Source: Pseudolysinimonas_A sp947085045
GTDB taxonomy: Bacteria > Actinomycetota > Actinomycetes > Actinomycetales > Microbacteriaceae
Length of the DNA: 64,000 nucleotides
Reading direction: 5' to 3'
Assembly (NCBI GenBank): GCA_947085045.1
Contig: CAMTUU010000003.1
Span: 62,001 to 126,000, forward strand
The position numbers were made by a program, and so were the translations under genes. The first letter of the stretch is position 1; each line of letters begins with the position of its first letter. The notes beneath the pieces are model-generated. The model searched no databases and was not told the origin of the DNA. It saw nothing but the letters and a program-made list of their open reading frames with translations. Below are positions 27,609 to 36,165 of this stretch, in pieces.

Positions 27609-30600
27609 TCAGACCGCGGTGTGCGCCCCTCGGTGCGTGGCGCGCTTCGCCTCCCGCCGCTCGGCGGCACCCTCGACGAGCGAGTAGAGCGCGGGCAGCA
27701 CGAGCAGCGTCAGCAGGGTCGACGAGATGAGCCCGCCGATCACGATGATGCCGAGCGGCTGCGAGATGAAGCCGCCGTGCCCGGTGAGTCCCACGGCCAT
27801 CGGCAGCAGCGCGAAGATCGTCGCCAGCGCCGTCATGAGGATCGGCCGCAGTCGCCGCGCACCGCCGTGGCGCAGTGCCTCGGGCACGGTCATCCCGCGC
27901 TCGCGGTACTGGTTCACGAGGTCGATGAGCACGATCGCGTTGGTGACGACGATGCCGACGAGCATGAGCAGTCCGATGATCGACGCGGCGCCGAACGGGA
28001 TGCCCGAGGCGATCTGCAGCAGCAGGGCACCGGTGGCGGCGAACGGCACCGAGATGAGCAGCAGCAGCGGCTGGCGCAGCGACCGGAACGCGGCGACCAT
28101 CACCGTGTAGACGATGAGGATGGCGGCCAGCAGCGCGAGGAACAGCTGCGAGAAGCCCTCCGCCTGGTCCTGCGCGACACCGCCGACCGACGCGCTGACG
28201 CCTTCGGGCAGGTCGGCCTCGTCGATCGCGGTCTGCAGGGCCGGGGTCACGGCGGCGAGGTTCGGCGTCGACGGGGTGACGGTGATCGTCGAGGTGCGCA
28301 CACCGCGCTCGCTCGAGATCGTCGCCGGCGCCTCGACCTGCTCGATCGTGGCGAGCTCGGAGAGCGGCACGGGACCGCGGCTCGTCGGGATCTCGAAGTC
28401 GCGCAGCTCCTGCACCGTGACCGGGGCGCGGGCATCCGTGATGTAGACCGACAGCACGGTGTCGTCGATCGTCACCGAGCCGACGGCGGCCGGGAGCATC
28501 GCGTCGGCGACGATCCCGCCCACGGCGACTTCGCTGAGTCCCGCCTCGGCGGCCTTCGCGCGATCGACCTCGATCGCGAGGTACGGCTGCGTGACGGCGA
28601 GATTGCTCTCCGCCTGGGTCGTGATCTCGAGCCCCTGGACGGTCTCGAGCAGGTCGGCCGTCGCGGTGCCCAGGTCGTCGGCGTTCGCCGCGCGGAGTTC
28701 GATGGTGACGTCGCTCGAGAAACCGCCGCCGCCCGAGCCGACCGAGACCTCGCCGACGCCGGTGAGGCCGTCGAGAGCCTCGGTGACGGTCTGCCGGAGC
28801 TCCTCCTGGTCGAACGACGGGTCGGTCGTGATGGAGTACGTCGCATCCGCGCCGCCGCCGAAGAACGAGCGGATCGAGCCGCCGTCGCTGCCGATCGAGA
28901 CCTGCACGACGTCGACACCGTCGATGTCGCGGAGGGTGGCCTCGACGTCCTGCGTGGCGGCGTCGATCGCGTCGAGGTTCGAACCCGCGGGCAGAGATTG
29001 CGTCACCGAGATGGTGTTCTGCCCGCTGTCGCCGACGAAGTTGGTCGGGGTGAAGCCGACGAGAACGCCGGTGCCGGCGAGCACGAGCACGGCGGCCGAC
29101 AGGGTCGCGATCGGATGCCGCAGGGTCCAGTTGAGCGCGGGCAGGTAGCCCTTCTGCAGCCGCGACGGCGTCTCCAGCTCGTCGCGCGCGGACTCCGTGG
29201 TGCCGGTGACGTTCTTCGGTGCCCGCAGGAACCAGTAGGCCAGCACCGGGACGATCGTGAGCGACACGAAGAGCGACGCGACGAGGGCGATCGTGACGGT
29301 CAACGCGAACGGCCGGAACAGCTCGCCGGTGACGTCGCTGACCAGGGCGATCGGCAGGAACACCGCGACCGTCGTGATCGTCGACGCGGTGACGGCGGTC
29401 GCGACCTCCTTGACGGCGGTGAGGATGGCATCTTTCTTCTGCTCGCCGAGGGTGAGGTGCCGCTTGATGTTCTCGATGACGACGATCGAATCGTCGACGA
29501 CGCGGCCGATCGCGATCGTGAGCGCGCCGAGCGTCAGCACGTTCATCGAGTAGCCGGTGGCCCACATGCCGATGAAGGTGATGAGCACCGACGCGGGGAT
29601 CGAGATCGCGGTGACGATCGTCGAGCGCACCGAGAGCAGGAAGATCAGGATGACGACCACCGCGAAGAACAGGCCGAGCAGACCCTCGGTGGCGAGGCTC
29701 TCGATCGACTGGGTGATGAACGGCGCCTGGTCGAAGATCGTCGTGAACTCGGTGTTCTCACCGATTGCGGCGGCGAGACCGGGCAGCGCCTCCTGGATGA
29801 CCCGGGACACCTCGACGGTGTTGCCCGCCGGGGTCTTCGTGATCGAGATGGTCAGCGACGGCTCGCCGTTGACGCGCGAGATCGCGGTGACCGGGTTGGA
29901 GACGATCTCCACCGCGGCGACGTCGGCGATCGTGAGCGCGCCGGTGCCGCCGAGCAGCGGGAGCGCTGCGATGTCGTTGGCCGAGGTCAGGGCGCTTCCG
30001 GCCTGCACCGTCAGCTCCTGGTCGCCCTCGTCGATGATGCCGGTCGCCAGCAGCACTCCGTTGGCGTCGAGGGCATCCCGGATCGCCTGGTTCGACAGCC
30101 CGTTCGCGAACAGGGCGTCGCTGTCGGGGGTGATCGTGACGCGCTGGCCGCTGGCGCCCGACAGCGACGCCTCGGCGACCTCGGGGAGGTTCGCGAGGTC
30201 GACGATCGTCTGGTCGCGCAGCCGCGCGGAGAGCTCCTCGGGGTCGAGGTCGCTGGTCACGGCGAGCACCACGACGGGGAGGTCGCTCAGCGAGAAGGCG
30301 ACGACCTGGGTGTCGACGGCGGCCGGCAGGGAGTCCTCGATGCGGTTGATCGCGAGCGAGATCTTCTGCTCGGCGCGACCGAGGTCGGTGCCGTAGGTGA
30401 AGGATGCGGAGATCGTGGAAACGCCCGACCCCGAGGTGGCGGAGGTCGACTCGAGCCCGTCGACGCCCTGGATCGCGGCCTCGATCGGCGTCGACACGTC
30501 GTTCTCGACGACATCCGGGCTGGCGCCGCGGTAGGTGCTGATGATCGTCAGGTTCGGCAGCGAGATCGACGGGAAGAGCTCCTGCTTGAGCGAGCTGAGG

Positions 30601-30686
30601 GCGATGCCGCCGAAGATGCCGATGACGATCGTGAGCAGGGCGATGAGTGCGCGGTTGCGCAGACTGAACACCGAAAGCAGGTGCAA
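27609..30686 (-). CDS. RND-family efflux transporter (AcrB/SwrC-like)
   Basis: 1025-residue proton-driven exporter with twelve predicted membrane helices in two repeats and two large extracytoplasmic loops, as in AcrB and Bacillus SwrC. The TM4 proton-relay stretch AIGRVVDDSIVVIENI carries the paired aspartates. It begins with a TTG (MHLLSVF) preceded by AAGGAG at good spacing. No membrane-fusion or outer-membrane partner is adjacent, which is normal for Gram-positive members. The substrate is unknown; amphiphilic drugs or lipopeptides are typical. Upstream GATACT may be its -10. Confidence 0.93.
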   Translation of the reverse strand: MHLLSVFSLRNRALIALLTIVIGIFGGIALSSLKQELFPSISLPNLTIISTYRGASPDVVENDVSTPIEAAIQGVDGLESTSATSGSGVSTISASFTYGTDLGRAEQKISLAINRIEDSLPAAVDTQVVAFSLSDLPVVVLAVTSDLDPEELSARLRDQTIVDLANLPEVAEASLSGASGQRVTITPDSDALFANGLSNQAIRDALDANGVLLATGIIDEGDQELTVQAGSALTSANDIAALPLLGGTGALTIADVAAVEIVSNPVTAISRVNGEPSLTISITKTPAGNTVEVSRVIQEALPGLAAAIGENTEFTTIFDQAPFITQSIESLATEGLLGLFFAVVVILIFLLSVRSTIVTAISIPASVLITFIGMWATGYSMNVLTLGALTIAIGRVVDDSIVVIENIKRHLTLGEQKKDAILTAVKEVATAVTASTITTVAVFLPIALVSDVTGELFRPFALTVTIALVASLFVSLTIVPVLAYWFLRAPKNVTGTTESARDELETPSRLQKGYLPALNWTLRHPIATLSAAVLVLAGTGVLVGFTPTNFVGDSGQNTISVTQSLPAGSNLDAIDAATQDVEATLRDIDGVDVVQVSIGSDGGSIRSFFGGGADATYSITTDPSFDQEELRQTVTEALDGLTGVGEVSVGSGGGGFSSDVTIELRAANADDLGTATADLLETVQGLEITTQAESNLAVTQPYLAIEVDRAKAAEAGLSEVAVGGIVADAMLPAAVGSVTIDDTVLSVYITDARAPVTVQELRDFEIPTSRGPVPLSELATIEQVEAPATISSERGVRTSTITVTPSTPNLAAVTPALQTAIDEADLPEGVSASVGGVAQDQAEGFSQLFLALLAAILIVYTVMVAAFRSLRQPLLLLISVPFAATGALLLQIASGIPFGAASIIGLLMLVGIVVTNAIVLIDLVNQYRERGMTVPEALRHGGARRLRPILMTALATIFALLPMAVGLTGHGGFISQPLGIIVIGGLISSTLLTLLVLPALYSLVEGAAERREAKRATHRGAHTAV

Positions 30687-30810
30687 CGGACGACTCCTTG
30701 GCTGTGGATGGAGGATGCACGCCGGAGTGCACTCGCGTCAGTATCCCAACCCCTCCTCACCGCGCCCTACTCCCGGGGGATGAACGCTGCTGGCAGAACG
30801 CTGGGAGAGC

Positions 30811-32232
30811 TCAGGCGATCTCGGCGTAGTCCCTGTCGACGACCGGGATCGGCGAACGCGTCACCGCGCGCCAGGCTTTGGCGAGAGCGTCGACCCCGCG
30901 GTCGAGCACGTCCGGCGGGTAGGTGAACGGGATGCGGATGAAGCGCTCGAACAGCCCCTCCACGCCGAAGCGCGACCCCGCCGCGATCAGCAGCCCCTCC
31001 GAGCGGGCGGCGAGCGCGAGCTGCGACGAGATCGGCAGCCCGAGGTTCACCCAGGTGGTGATCCCGCCGGCGACGTGCGGCACGTGCCATTCCGGCATCC
31101 GCTCGGCGAGCAGACGCACCAGGTGGTCGCGGCTGGCCCGGAGGTAGTCGCGGCGGTCGGCGAGGATGCGGTCGAAGTCGCCGAGCAGCTCGGTGAGGAT
31201 CAGTTGCTCGAGCAGCGGGGTGCCGAGGTCGATCGTCGACCGCTGCCGGGCGACCCGCTGGATGAGCTCGCGGTCGGCCCGGATCCAGCCGATGCGCAGG
31301 CCGCCCCAGACCGACTTGCCGAACGAGCCCAGCATGACGGCGCGACCGAGGGCCGAGAACGGCGCCGGGCGATCCTGCCCGTCGAGTTCGAGCCCGCCGA
31401 TCGTCTCGTCGATCACGAGCGTCGTGCCCTGCTCAGCGGCGAGGCGGATGACGCGCTCCCGCTGGTCCGCCGGCATCGACGCGCCCGTCGGGTTGTGGTT
31501 GTCGGGCATCAGGTAGGCGAGCACCGGCGAGGTGCGCTGGAACGCCTGCTCGAGCGCCGACTCGTCCCAGCCCTCCTCGGCGGTCACCGGCACCGTGACC
31601 AGCCGGGCACCGGCATCCCGGATCGCCTCGACGGCGTGCGGGTAGCTGGGCGACTCGATGATGGCGCGGTCGCCGCGGGAGAGCAGCGTGCGGGTCAGCA
31701 GGGTGATGGCGTGCTGCGCCCCGATCGTGATGAGGATCTCGTCGGGGTCGGTCGGCAGCCCGCGGGCGGCGTAGTGGTCGGCGACCGACTGGCGCGCGAT
31801 GCGGGCGCCGTAGGGGTCGAAGCCCGACTCGGCGAGGAAGCTCGGCAGCACGGCGACGGCCCGCTGCGCCGCATCGCCGACGGCCGGGTGGGCGGGCAGC
31901 ATCGCCTTGCTGAAGTCGAGGGCGTCGGTGGCGAGCACGTCGTACACGACGCCGCCGCGGCGGGGCAGCCGGGCGACGCTGCCGGAGCCGCGGACGCTGT
32001 CGAGGTGTGCGCTGTCGCGGAGGTCGGCGTAGGCGGCCGAGACGGTGGTGCGGCTGAGTCCGAGCTGGGCGGCGAGTTCGCGCTCCGCGGGAAGACGGGT
32101 GCCGAGCGCGATGCGGCCGTCGAGGATGAGCAGCCGGATGCGGTCGGCGAGCGCCGCATACGCCGGTCCCTGGGCGAGGTCGCGCCAGCCGACGATGAGG
32201 ACGGCGAGGGCGCGGGCCGAAAGGGATGCCAT
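30811..32232 (-). CDS. MocR-family regulator (GntR-type HTH fused to PLP aminotransferase domain), YczR-like
   Basis: 473-residue transcription factor. The N-terminal winged helix-turn-helix (GTRLPAERELAAQLGLSRTT) is joined by a linker to a fold-type-I aminotransferase-like domain, with the PLP lysine in the SFGKSVWGGLRIGW segment and the DNHNPTG and SPSYPHA motifs. It stands back to back with a YczE-type membrane-protein gene; this pairing is known for the YczR subgroup of MocR proteins. The ATG at 32232 is 6 bases after TACGGT, so it is probably leaderless, which excludes the longer start at 32316. Confidence 0.9.
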   Translation of the reverse strand: MASLSARALAVLIVGWRDLAQGPAYAALADRIRLLILDGRIALGTRLPAERELAAQLGLSRTTVSAAYADLRDSAHLDSVRGSGSVARLPRRGGVVYDVLATDALDFSKAMLPAHPAVGDAAQRAVAVLPSFLAESGFDPYGARIARQSVADHYAARGLPTDPDEILITIGAQHAITLLTRTLLSRGDRAIIESPSYPHAVEAIRDAGARLVTVPVTAEEGWDESALEQAFQRTSPVLAYLMPDNHNPTGASMPADQRERVIRLAAEQGTTLVIDETIGGLELDGQDRPAPFSALGRAVMLGSFGKSVWGGLRIGWIRADRELIQRVARQRSTIDLGTPLLEQLILTELLGDFDRILADRRDYLRASRDHLVRLLAERMPEWHVPHVAGGITTWVNLGLPISSQLALAARSEGLLIAAGSRFGVEGLFERFIRIPFTYPPDVLDRGVDALAKAWRAVTRSPIPVVDRDYAEIA

Positions 32233-32248
32233 CCAGCCACCGTAGCAG

Positions 32249-32275
32249 GATTGGCACCTTGATCGAGGGCCAATC
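32249..32275. promoter_or_regulatory. Candidate MocR/YczR operator
   Basis: GATTGGC (32249-32255) and GCCAATC (32269-32275) form a perfect inverted repeat 13 bp apart, between the divergent MocR and YczE starts. One arm lies inside the -10/-35 spacer of the MocR promoter, so binding could both repress the regulator gene and control yczE. Confidence 0.6.
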
Positions 32276-32285
32276 GAGGAGTTCG

Positions 32286-33023
32286 ATGGGCCACATGCTC
32301 GCACCGGCCCCCTCATCTGCCCTCGCCTGGACCCGTCGCGGGGTCCAGTTGGTCGTCGGCCTCGCCTTCTACGGTTTCGGGATCGGCCTCATGGTGCGCG
32401 CCGGCATCGGCGTCGCCCCGTGGGACGTGCTCGCCCAGGGCATCACCGCGCAGACCGGCCTCCCGTTCGGCGTCGTGGTCAACATCGTCGGCGCGCTCGT
32501 GCTGCTGCTCTGGATCCCGATCCGGCAGAAGCCCGGCCTCGGCACGGTCGCCAACGTGCTGCTCATCGGACCCTTCGCGCAACTGCTGCTGCTCGTCGTG
32601 CCGCAGCAGTACGAGCCGATCCTCCAGGGCCTCGTCTTCGCCGGCGGCCTGCTGCTCGTCGGCATCGCGACCGGTCTCTACGTCGGAGCCCGCCTCGGCC
32701 CGGGGCCGCGCGACGGGCTGATGACCGGCCTGCGCGCCCGCACCGCCTGGCCGATCTGGGCCGTGCGCACCGGCATCGAGATCTCGGTGCTGGTCGTCGG
32801 CTTCGTGCTCGGCGGCCAGGTCGGCATCGGCACCCTCGCCTTCGCGCTGCTCATCGGCCCCATCGTCAACGTCACACTGCCGCTGCTGCGGGTTCCGGGC
32901 GGCGCCCCGGCGACCCTGTCGGCCGCGACGGTCGAGATCTGCTCCGAGCACGGGCTCGTGCTGCCCGACCGCCTCGAGCGGGAGCGCGGCGACCGATGGT
33001 CGTCGCTCGCCGGCTCCCGCTGA
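32286..33023 (+). CDS. YczE/YitT-family integral membrane protein
   Basis: 245 residues with five membrane segments, beginning with the family pattern LAFYGFGIGLMVRAGIGVAPWDVLAQGI and GLPFGVVVNIVGALVLLLWIP. Function unknown; family members are controlled by MocR-type regulators and have been linked to surfactin production and vitamin-like transport in Bacillus. GAGGAG precedes the ATG at 32286 by 4-5 bases, which favours it over the ATG at 32295. A cytosolic tail of about 45 residues follows the last helix. Convergent with the MerR gene, 4 bp apart. Confidence 0.85.
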   Translation: MGHMLAPAPSSALAWTRRGVQLVVGLAFYGFGIGLMVRAGIGVAPWDVLAQGITAQTGLPFGVVVNIVGALVLLLWIPIRQKPGLGTVANVLLIGPFAQLLLLVVPQQYEPILQGLVFAGGLLLVGIATGLYVGARLGPGPRDGLMTGLRARTAWPIWAVRTGIEISVLVVGFVLGGQVGIGTLAFALLIGPIVNVTLPLLRVPGGAPATLSAATVEICSEHGLVLPDRLERERGDRWSSLAGSR

Positions 33024-33027
33024 GCGC

Positions 33028-33444
33028 CTAGAGGTTCGCGTCGGCGAACGCCCGCATCGCGTCGCGCACGAAGGTCGCTCCGGCCTCGCCGCCGTAGTTC
33101 TTCGCGAACCACGGGTCGGCGACGTACATGTCGGCCAGGCCGACGAAGTACTCCTTCGCGAGACCCTTCGGACCCCGGGGAACTCCGGGGATGCCCGCCA
33201 GGTGCTCGTACTGCCGTCGGGCGAGTGCCTGCGCCTCGTCCCCGGCCGGGTCGACGCCGCGTTCTGCCGCCTCGAGCCAGCCGAAGATCAGCTCGGCCGA
33301 CGCATCCTTGAAGGCCTTCTGGCCGTCGGCGCCGAGCCCGCGCCACCAGGCGTCGGACGTCGCGTAGGCATCCTTCCCCCAGCGCTGCTCGACCTCGTCC
33401 TTGAACTCGGTGTGGTCGAAGCCGTCGAACATGTTCTCTGCCAT
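33028..33444 (-). other. Probable internal translation start giving a 138-residue TipAS-like product
   Basis: Within the MerR gene, in frame, the ATG at 33444 (MAENMFDGFDHTEF) follows GAGAGGAGGTGAG with 6-9 bases of spacing, the strongest ribosome-binding site nearby. The full-length start by contrast appears leaderless. In Streptomyces lividans tipA the same design makes a drug-binding TipAS in excess over TipAL, so I infer the same here. Confidence 0.65.
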
Positions 33445-33783
33445 CGGTTTCTCACCTCCTCTCAGTGCCGTGATGGTGGACTCGACGCTGGCGATCTGCC
33501 GGTCGAGGCGGAGTTGCTCCGCGCGGAGCCAGTCCAGGTGGGCGACGAGCGCGTGTTCGTCGTCGCGTTGACCGTCGAGCACCTGGGCGATCGCCGGGAT
33601 CCCGAGACCGAGGCCGCGCAGCAGCAGCACGCGCTGCAGTCGCACGAGCGCCTCGGCGTCGTAGTACCGGTACCCGTTGGCGCCGATCCGGCTCGGCGTC
33701 ACGAGGCCCGTGTCGTCGTAGTGACGCAACGTGCGGCTCGTGGTGCCGGCCAGCCGGGCGATCTCCTGGATGCTCCACTCCAC
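33028..33783 (-). CDS. TipA-like MerR-family regulator (HTH plus TipAS antibiotic-recognition domain)
   Basis: 251 residues. The N-terminal MerR helix-turn-helix (WSIQEIARLAGTTSRTLRHYDDTGL) is at 3-28, a dimerising coiled coil follows to about 110, and then a TipAS domain (DHTEFKDEVEQRWGKDAY; YFVGLADMYVADPWFAKNYG) that in Streptomyces TipA binds thiopeptides and peptide antibiotics. The GTG at 33783 lies 7 bases after TAGGGT, so the transcript is probably leaderless. It is driven by a promoter with a 19-bp spacer typical of MerR control, hence likely autoregulated. An internal ATG with a strong ribosome-binding site makes a short TipAS-like product likely. Confidence 0.9.
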   Translation of the reverse strand: MEWSIQEIARLAGTTSRTLRHYDDTGLVTPSRIGANGYRYYDAEALVRLQRVLLLRGLGLGIPAIAQVLDGQRDDEHALVAHLDWLRAEQLRLDRQIASVESTITALRGGEKPMAENMFDGFDHTEFKDEVEQRWGKDAYATSDAWWRGLGADGQKAFKDASAELIFGWLEAAERGVDPAGDEAQALARRQYEHLAGIPGVPRGPKGLAKEYFVGLADMYVADPWFAKNYGGEAGATFVRDAMRAFADANL

Positions 33784-33790
33784 GCGTTCG

Positions 33791-33821
33791 ACCCTAGAAG
33801 TTGACGCTGCGTCATTGTCAA
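33791..33821 (-). promoter_or_regulatory. MerR-type autoregulatory promoter with 19-bp spacer
   Basis: On the minus strand TTGACA (33816-33821) and TAGGGT (33791-33796) are exactly 19 bp apart, and the spacer contains the dyad TGACGC-A-GCGTCA. Over-long spacers carrying a dyad are the hallmark of promoters untwisted by MerR-family activators. The transcript would begin at or next to the GTG. Confidence 0.8.
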
Positions 33822-33845
33822 GGATCGGATGTTGCGCTCCCTTGA

Positions 33846-33886
33846 CTCGCGATATATCTTGATTTCAACACGCGATATAACGCGAG
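33846..33886 (+). promoter_or_regulatory. Candidate PadR operator / promoter region of the DUF4097-padR operon
   Basis: CGCGATATA occurs twice (33848-33856 and 33871-33879), 23 bp apart, flanked by CTCGCG and CGCGAG arms that make a larger inverted repeat ending 14 bp before the DUF4097 start. AT-rich ATAT cores of this kind are common PadR sites, and the operon encodes a PadR regulator. The exact -35/-10 is unclear. Confidence 0.55.
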
Positions 33887-33899
33887 AGAGGCGGACGCG

Positions 33900-34733
33900 A
33901 TGTCCCAGCAGAAGTGGCTCGTGGACGGGCCGAAGACGATCGAGATCGACGGCATCCGCACGCTCAAGGTGGGGCTCGTCGCCGGCAACGTCGACGTGAT
34001 CGCCCACGACGAGCCCGTCGTGCGCGTCGAAGTGCACAGCGTCAGCGGCAAGGACCTGCGCATCACCGCCGAAGGCGATTCCCTCCAGATCGACCATGCC
34101 CAGCTGTCGTGGGAGAACTGGCTCGACGTCTTCCGCAGCTTCAGCCCCGGGGCGGCCCGGGCCGACGTCAGCATCCTCGTGCCGCGCGCCACCGCGCTGA
34201 AGCTCGGCGTCGTCAGCGCGACCGCGCTGGTCAGCGGACTCAGCGCGGATGCCGACCTCAGCACGGTCAGCGGCGACGTCTCGACCGACGGCCTCGCCGG
34301 TCGTCTGCAGCTCAACGCCGTCGGCGGCGAACTGACGGTACGCAACCACCGCGGCCGGATCGCCGCGCACACCGTCAGCGGCGACATCTCCGCGACCGGA
34401 GCGGTGACCTCGTTCACGAGCGACAGCGTGAGCGGTGACGTCTTCCTCGACCTCTCCGGCATCCCCGACGCGATCAAGGTCAGCACCGTCAGCGGCGACG
34501 TGTCGGTGCGGCTCGGGCGCGACGTGCCGACCGCCTACGCGGTCAACACCGTCGCCGGCAAGCTCCAGCTCGACGACGGATCCTTCCGCCCGCGGGGAAA
34601 GTTCACCGGCAAGTATGGGCAGCTCGACGGGCGGTGGACCGACTTCCGGGCCAACACCGTGAGCGGCGACGTGAACGTGCTGCACGTCGCGGTCGCCGAG
34701 GTGCCCGTCACCGACGCGTCCGCCTCCGCGTGA
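33900..34733 (+). CDS. DUF4097 beta-strand-repeat protein
   Basis: 277 residues with no signal peptide or membrane segment. From about residue 115 on, it is built of repeated beta-strand units carrying (T/S)VSGD(V/I): STVSGDVST, HTVSGDISA, DSVSGDVF, STVSGDVSV and NTVSGDVNV. This predicts a right-handed beta-solenoid (adhesin-like DUF4097 fold). The molecular role is unknown; family members often sit beside PadR or envelope-stress regulators. A purine-rich GAGAGAGGCGG precedes the ATG. Its stop overlaps the padR start. Confidence 0.87.
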   Translation: MSQQKWLVDGPKTIEIDGIRTLKVGLVAGNVDVIAHDEPVVRVEVHSVSGKDLRITAEGDSLQIDHAQLSWENWLDVFRSFSPGAARADVSILVPRATALKLGVVSATALVSGLSADADLSTVSGDVSTDGLAGRLQLNAVGGELTVRNHRGRIAAHTVSGDISATGAVTSFTSDSVSGDVFLDLSGIPDAIKVSTVSGDVSVRLGRDVPTAYAVNTVAGKLQLDDGSFRPRGKFTGKYGQLDGRWTDFRANTVSGDVNVLHVAVAEVPVTDASASA

Positions 34734-35359
34734 GTCCCGCCGTCTTCGGTCACGGGCACCTGCGGCTCTACCTGCTGCGGCTGCTCGTCGAACGGCCCAT
34801 GCACGGGTACGAGATCATCCAGGCGCTCTCCGACCAGTCCGGCGGCACCTACTCGCCGAGCGCCGGCACCATCTACCCCCGGCTCGGGAAGCTAGAGGAA
34901 GAGGGGCTCGTCACCAAGGAGGCCGACGGACGCAAGACCGTCTACGCCATCACCGACGCCGGGCGTGCCGAGCTGACCGTCCGCGAGCCCGAACTCGCCG
35001 GGATCGAGACCGAGTTCACCGACTCGGTACGCCGACTGGCGGACGAGGTGCGGGCCTCCGTCACCGACGCCATGCGCACGCTCAAGGCCGACCTCGCCGT
35101 CGCAGCGCGCGAGGCCCGCACGGAGGCGGCCGACGCCGCCCGGGAGCGCGAAGAGCGCATGTCGGCCGGGGAGCCCCGGGTCGAATCCCGCGCCCGCCTG
35201 CACGACGCCGAGGCGGCGCTCACCGAGTTCCGAGGCGACGTGCGCGACGAGTTGCGGTCGGCCGTGGCCGCCGGCACACTGTCGGCGGAAGCCCTGCAGA
35301 CGCTCACCGACGGGCTCGGCGACCTCCGTCGTCGACTCGTCGCGCAGCTGCGCGGCTGA
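34730..35359 (+). CDS. PadR-family transcriptional regulator
   Basis: 209 residues. The N-terminal winged helix (LRLYLLRLLVERPMHGYEIIQALSDQ to GTIYPRLGKLEEEGLV) is classic PadR, followed by an unusually long, highly charged helical C-terminal region of about 110 residues that should dimerise. The GTG at 34730 overlaps the DUF4097 stop as GTGA, so the two are co-translated; it probably controls the ATAT-repeat promoter upstream. The 123 bp after the stop show no gene. Confidence 0.9.
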   Translation: MSPAVFGHGHLRLYLLRLLVERPMHGYEIIQALSDQSGGTYSPSAGTIYPRLGKLEEEGLVTKEADGRKTVYAITDAGRAELTVREPELAGIETEFTDSVRRLADEVRASVTDAMRTLKADLAVAAREARTEAADAAREREERMSAGEPRVESRARLHDAEAALTEFRGDVRDELRSAVAAGTLSAEALQTLTDGLGDLRRRLVAQLRG

Positions 35360-35482
35360 CCGGCGTCGCGCCCACGCTGCTCTCCGCAGGCTGTCCCGAA
35401 CGTACTTCCCGAAGTGCGAGATGAAGCCGAGGCGGGGGGCACTGCTCGGCTCTGGGCCGGGGTCGCGACGAGCGCTCGGTCG

Positions 35483-36121
35483 TCAGCCGGCGAAGCCGAG
35501 CGGGATGTAGACGTCCTGAACCCGGTCGGACGAGGCCGTGTGGTCGTTGCGTGTGTAGAGGGCGCACGCCACCTCCCCGCAGTCGACGTTCTCGTCGGCG
35601 ATCTGCGGCACCTCCAGGTAGGCGGTGAAGGTGCCCGATCCGCGGTCGTCGTAGGAGCGCGCGCCGAACAGCTTCCACGCCCAGTCGTCGTTGATCCAGT
35701 TGCTCGGCGCGAACTGGATGGTGCCCTCAGGGACCTCCACCGCGTCGCCGCCGGGGCTGCCGCCGAGGCACGGCCCGGGTTTCACGGAGACGTCGTCGGG
35801 GATGGCGCAGATGGCGACGTAGATGCCGCGCGCCGGGTCGTAACCCGTGCCGCTCACCACGAAGCGGTCGCCCGGCGCGAGCGACGAGGTGTCGACGGTG
35901 CCGCCGGGCTCGACGGAGCGGATCTCGAGGCGGCGCTCGCGCCCGTCGTCGCCGATCGCGGTCGCCTCGAGCGGCCACTCGCCGACGGGTCGCTCCTGGT
36001 TGGCGTCGCCCTGATCCACGTGCGTGAGGATCGGCACGATCACGATCCCGACCGCGGTCAGCACGAGCGCGAGCACCCCCGCCACCACCCAGGGCCAGCG
36101 GCGCCGCCGCGTTCTCGTCAC
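35483..36121 (-). CDS. Membrane-anchored extracytoplasmic protein of unknown function
   Basis: 212 residues: a short Arg-rich cytosolic tail (MTRTRRRRWPW), one transmembrane helix at about 10-31 and an outer domain with VSGTGYDPARGIYVAIC and PGPCLGG segments, reminiscent of the Ig-like domains of other actinobacterial secreted proteins, and cysteines near 135, 147, 189 and 194. No enzyme motif seen. The GTG at 36121 is 6 bases after TAAGAT, so probably leaderless. The same sequence, read the other way, contains TAGGGT near the start of the KimA-like gene, so the divergent -10 boxes nearly overlap. Confidence 0.72.
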   Translation of the reverse strand: MTRTRRRRWPWVVAGVLALVLTAVGIVIVPILTHVDQGDANQERPVGEWPLEATAIGDDGRERRLEIRSVEPGGTVDTSSLAPGDRFVVSGTGYDPARGIYVAICAIPDDVSVKPGPCLGGSPGGDAVEVPEGTIQFAPSNWINDDWAWKLFGARSYDDRGSGTFTAYLEVPQIADENVDCGEVACALYTRNDHTASSDRVQDVYIPLGFAG

Positions 36122-36165
36122 CGCATGATCTTAGGGTGGTGTCGCGAGAGGAGTAACGTGACGCC

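Noticed and set aside
27231..30926. A 1,231-codon open frame on the plus strand opposite the RND transporter gene
   Set aside because: Its sequence is almost all Arg, Asp, Gly and Val without any domain, as expected from reading the complement of a GC-rich membrane-protein gene.
35360..35482. Small gene between padR and the membrane-anchored protein gene
   Set aside because: No frame with a start, ribosome-binding site and recognisable composition; it is best left as intergenic.
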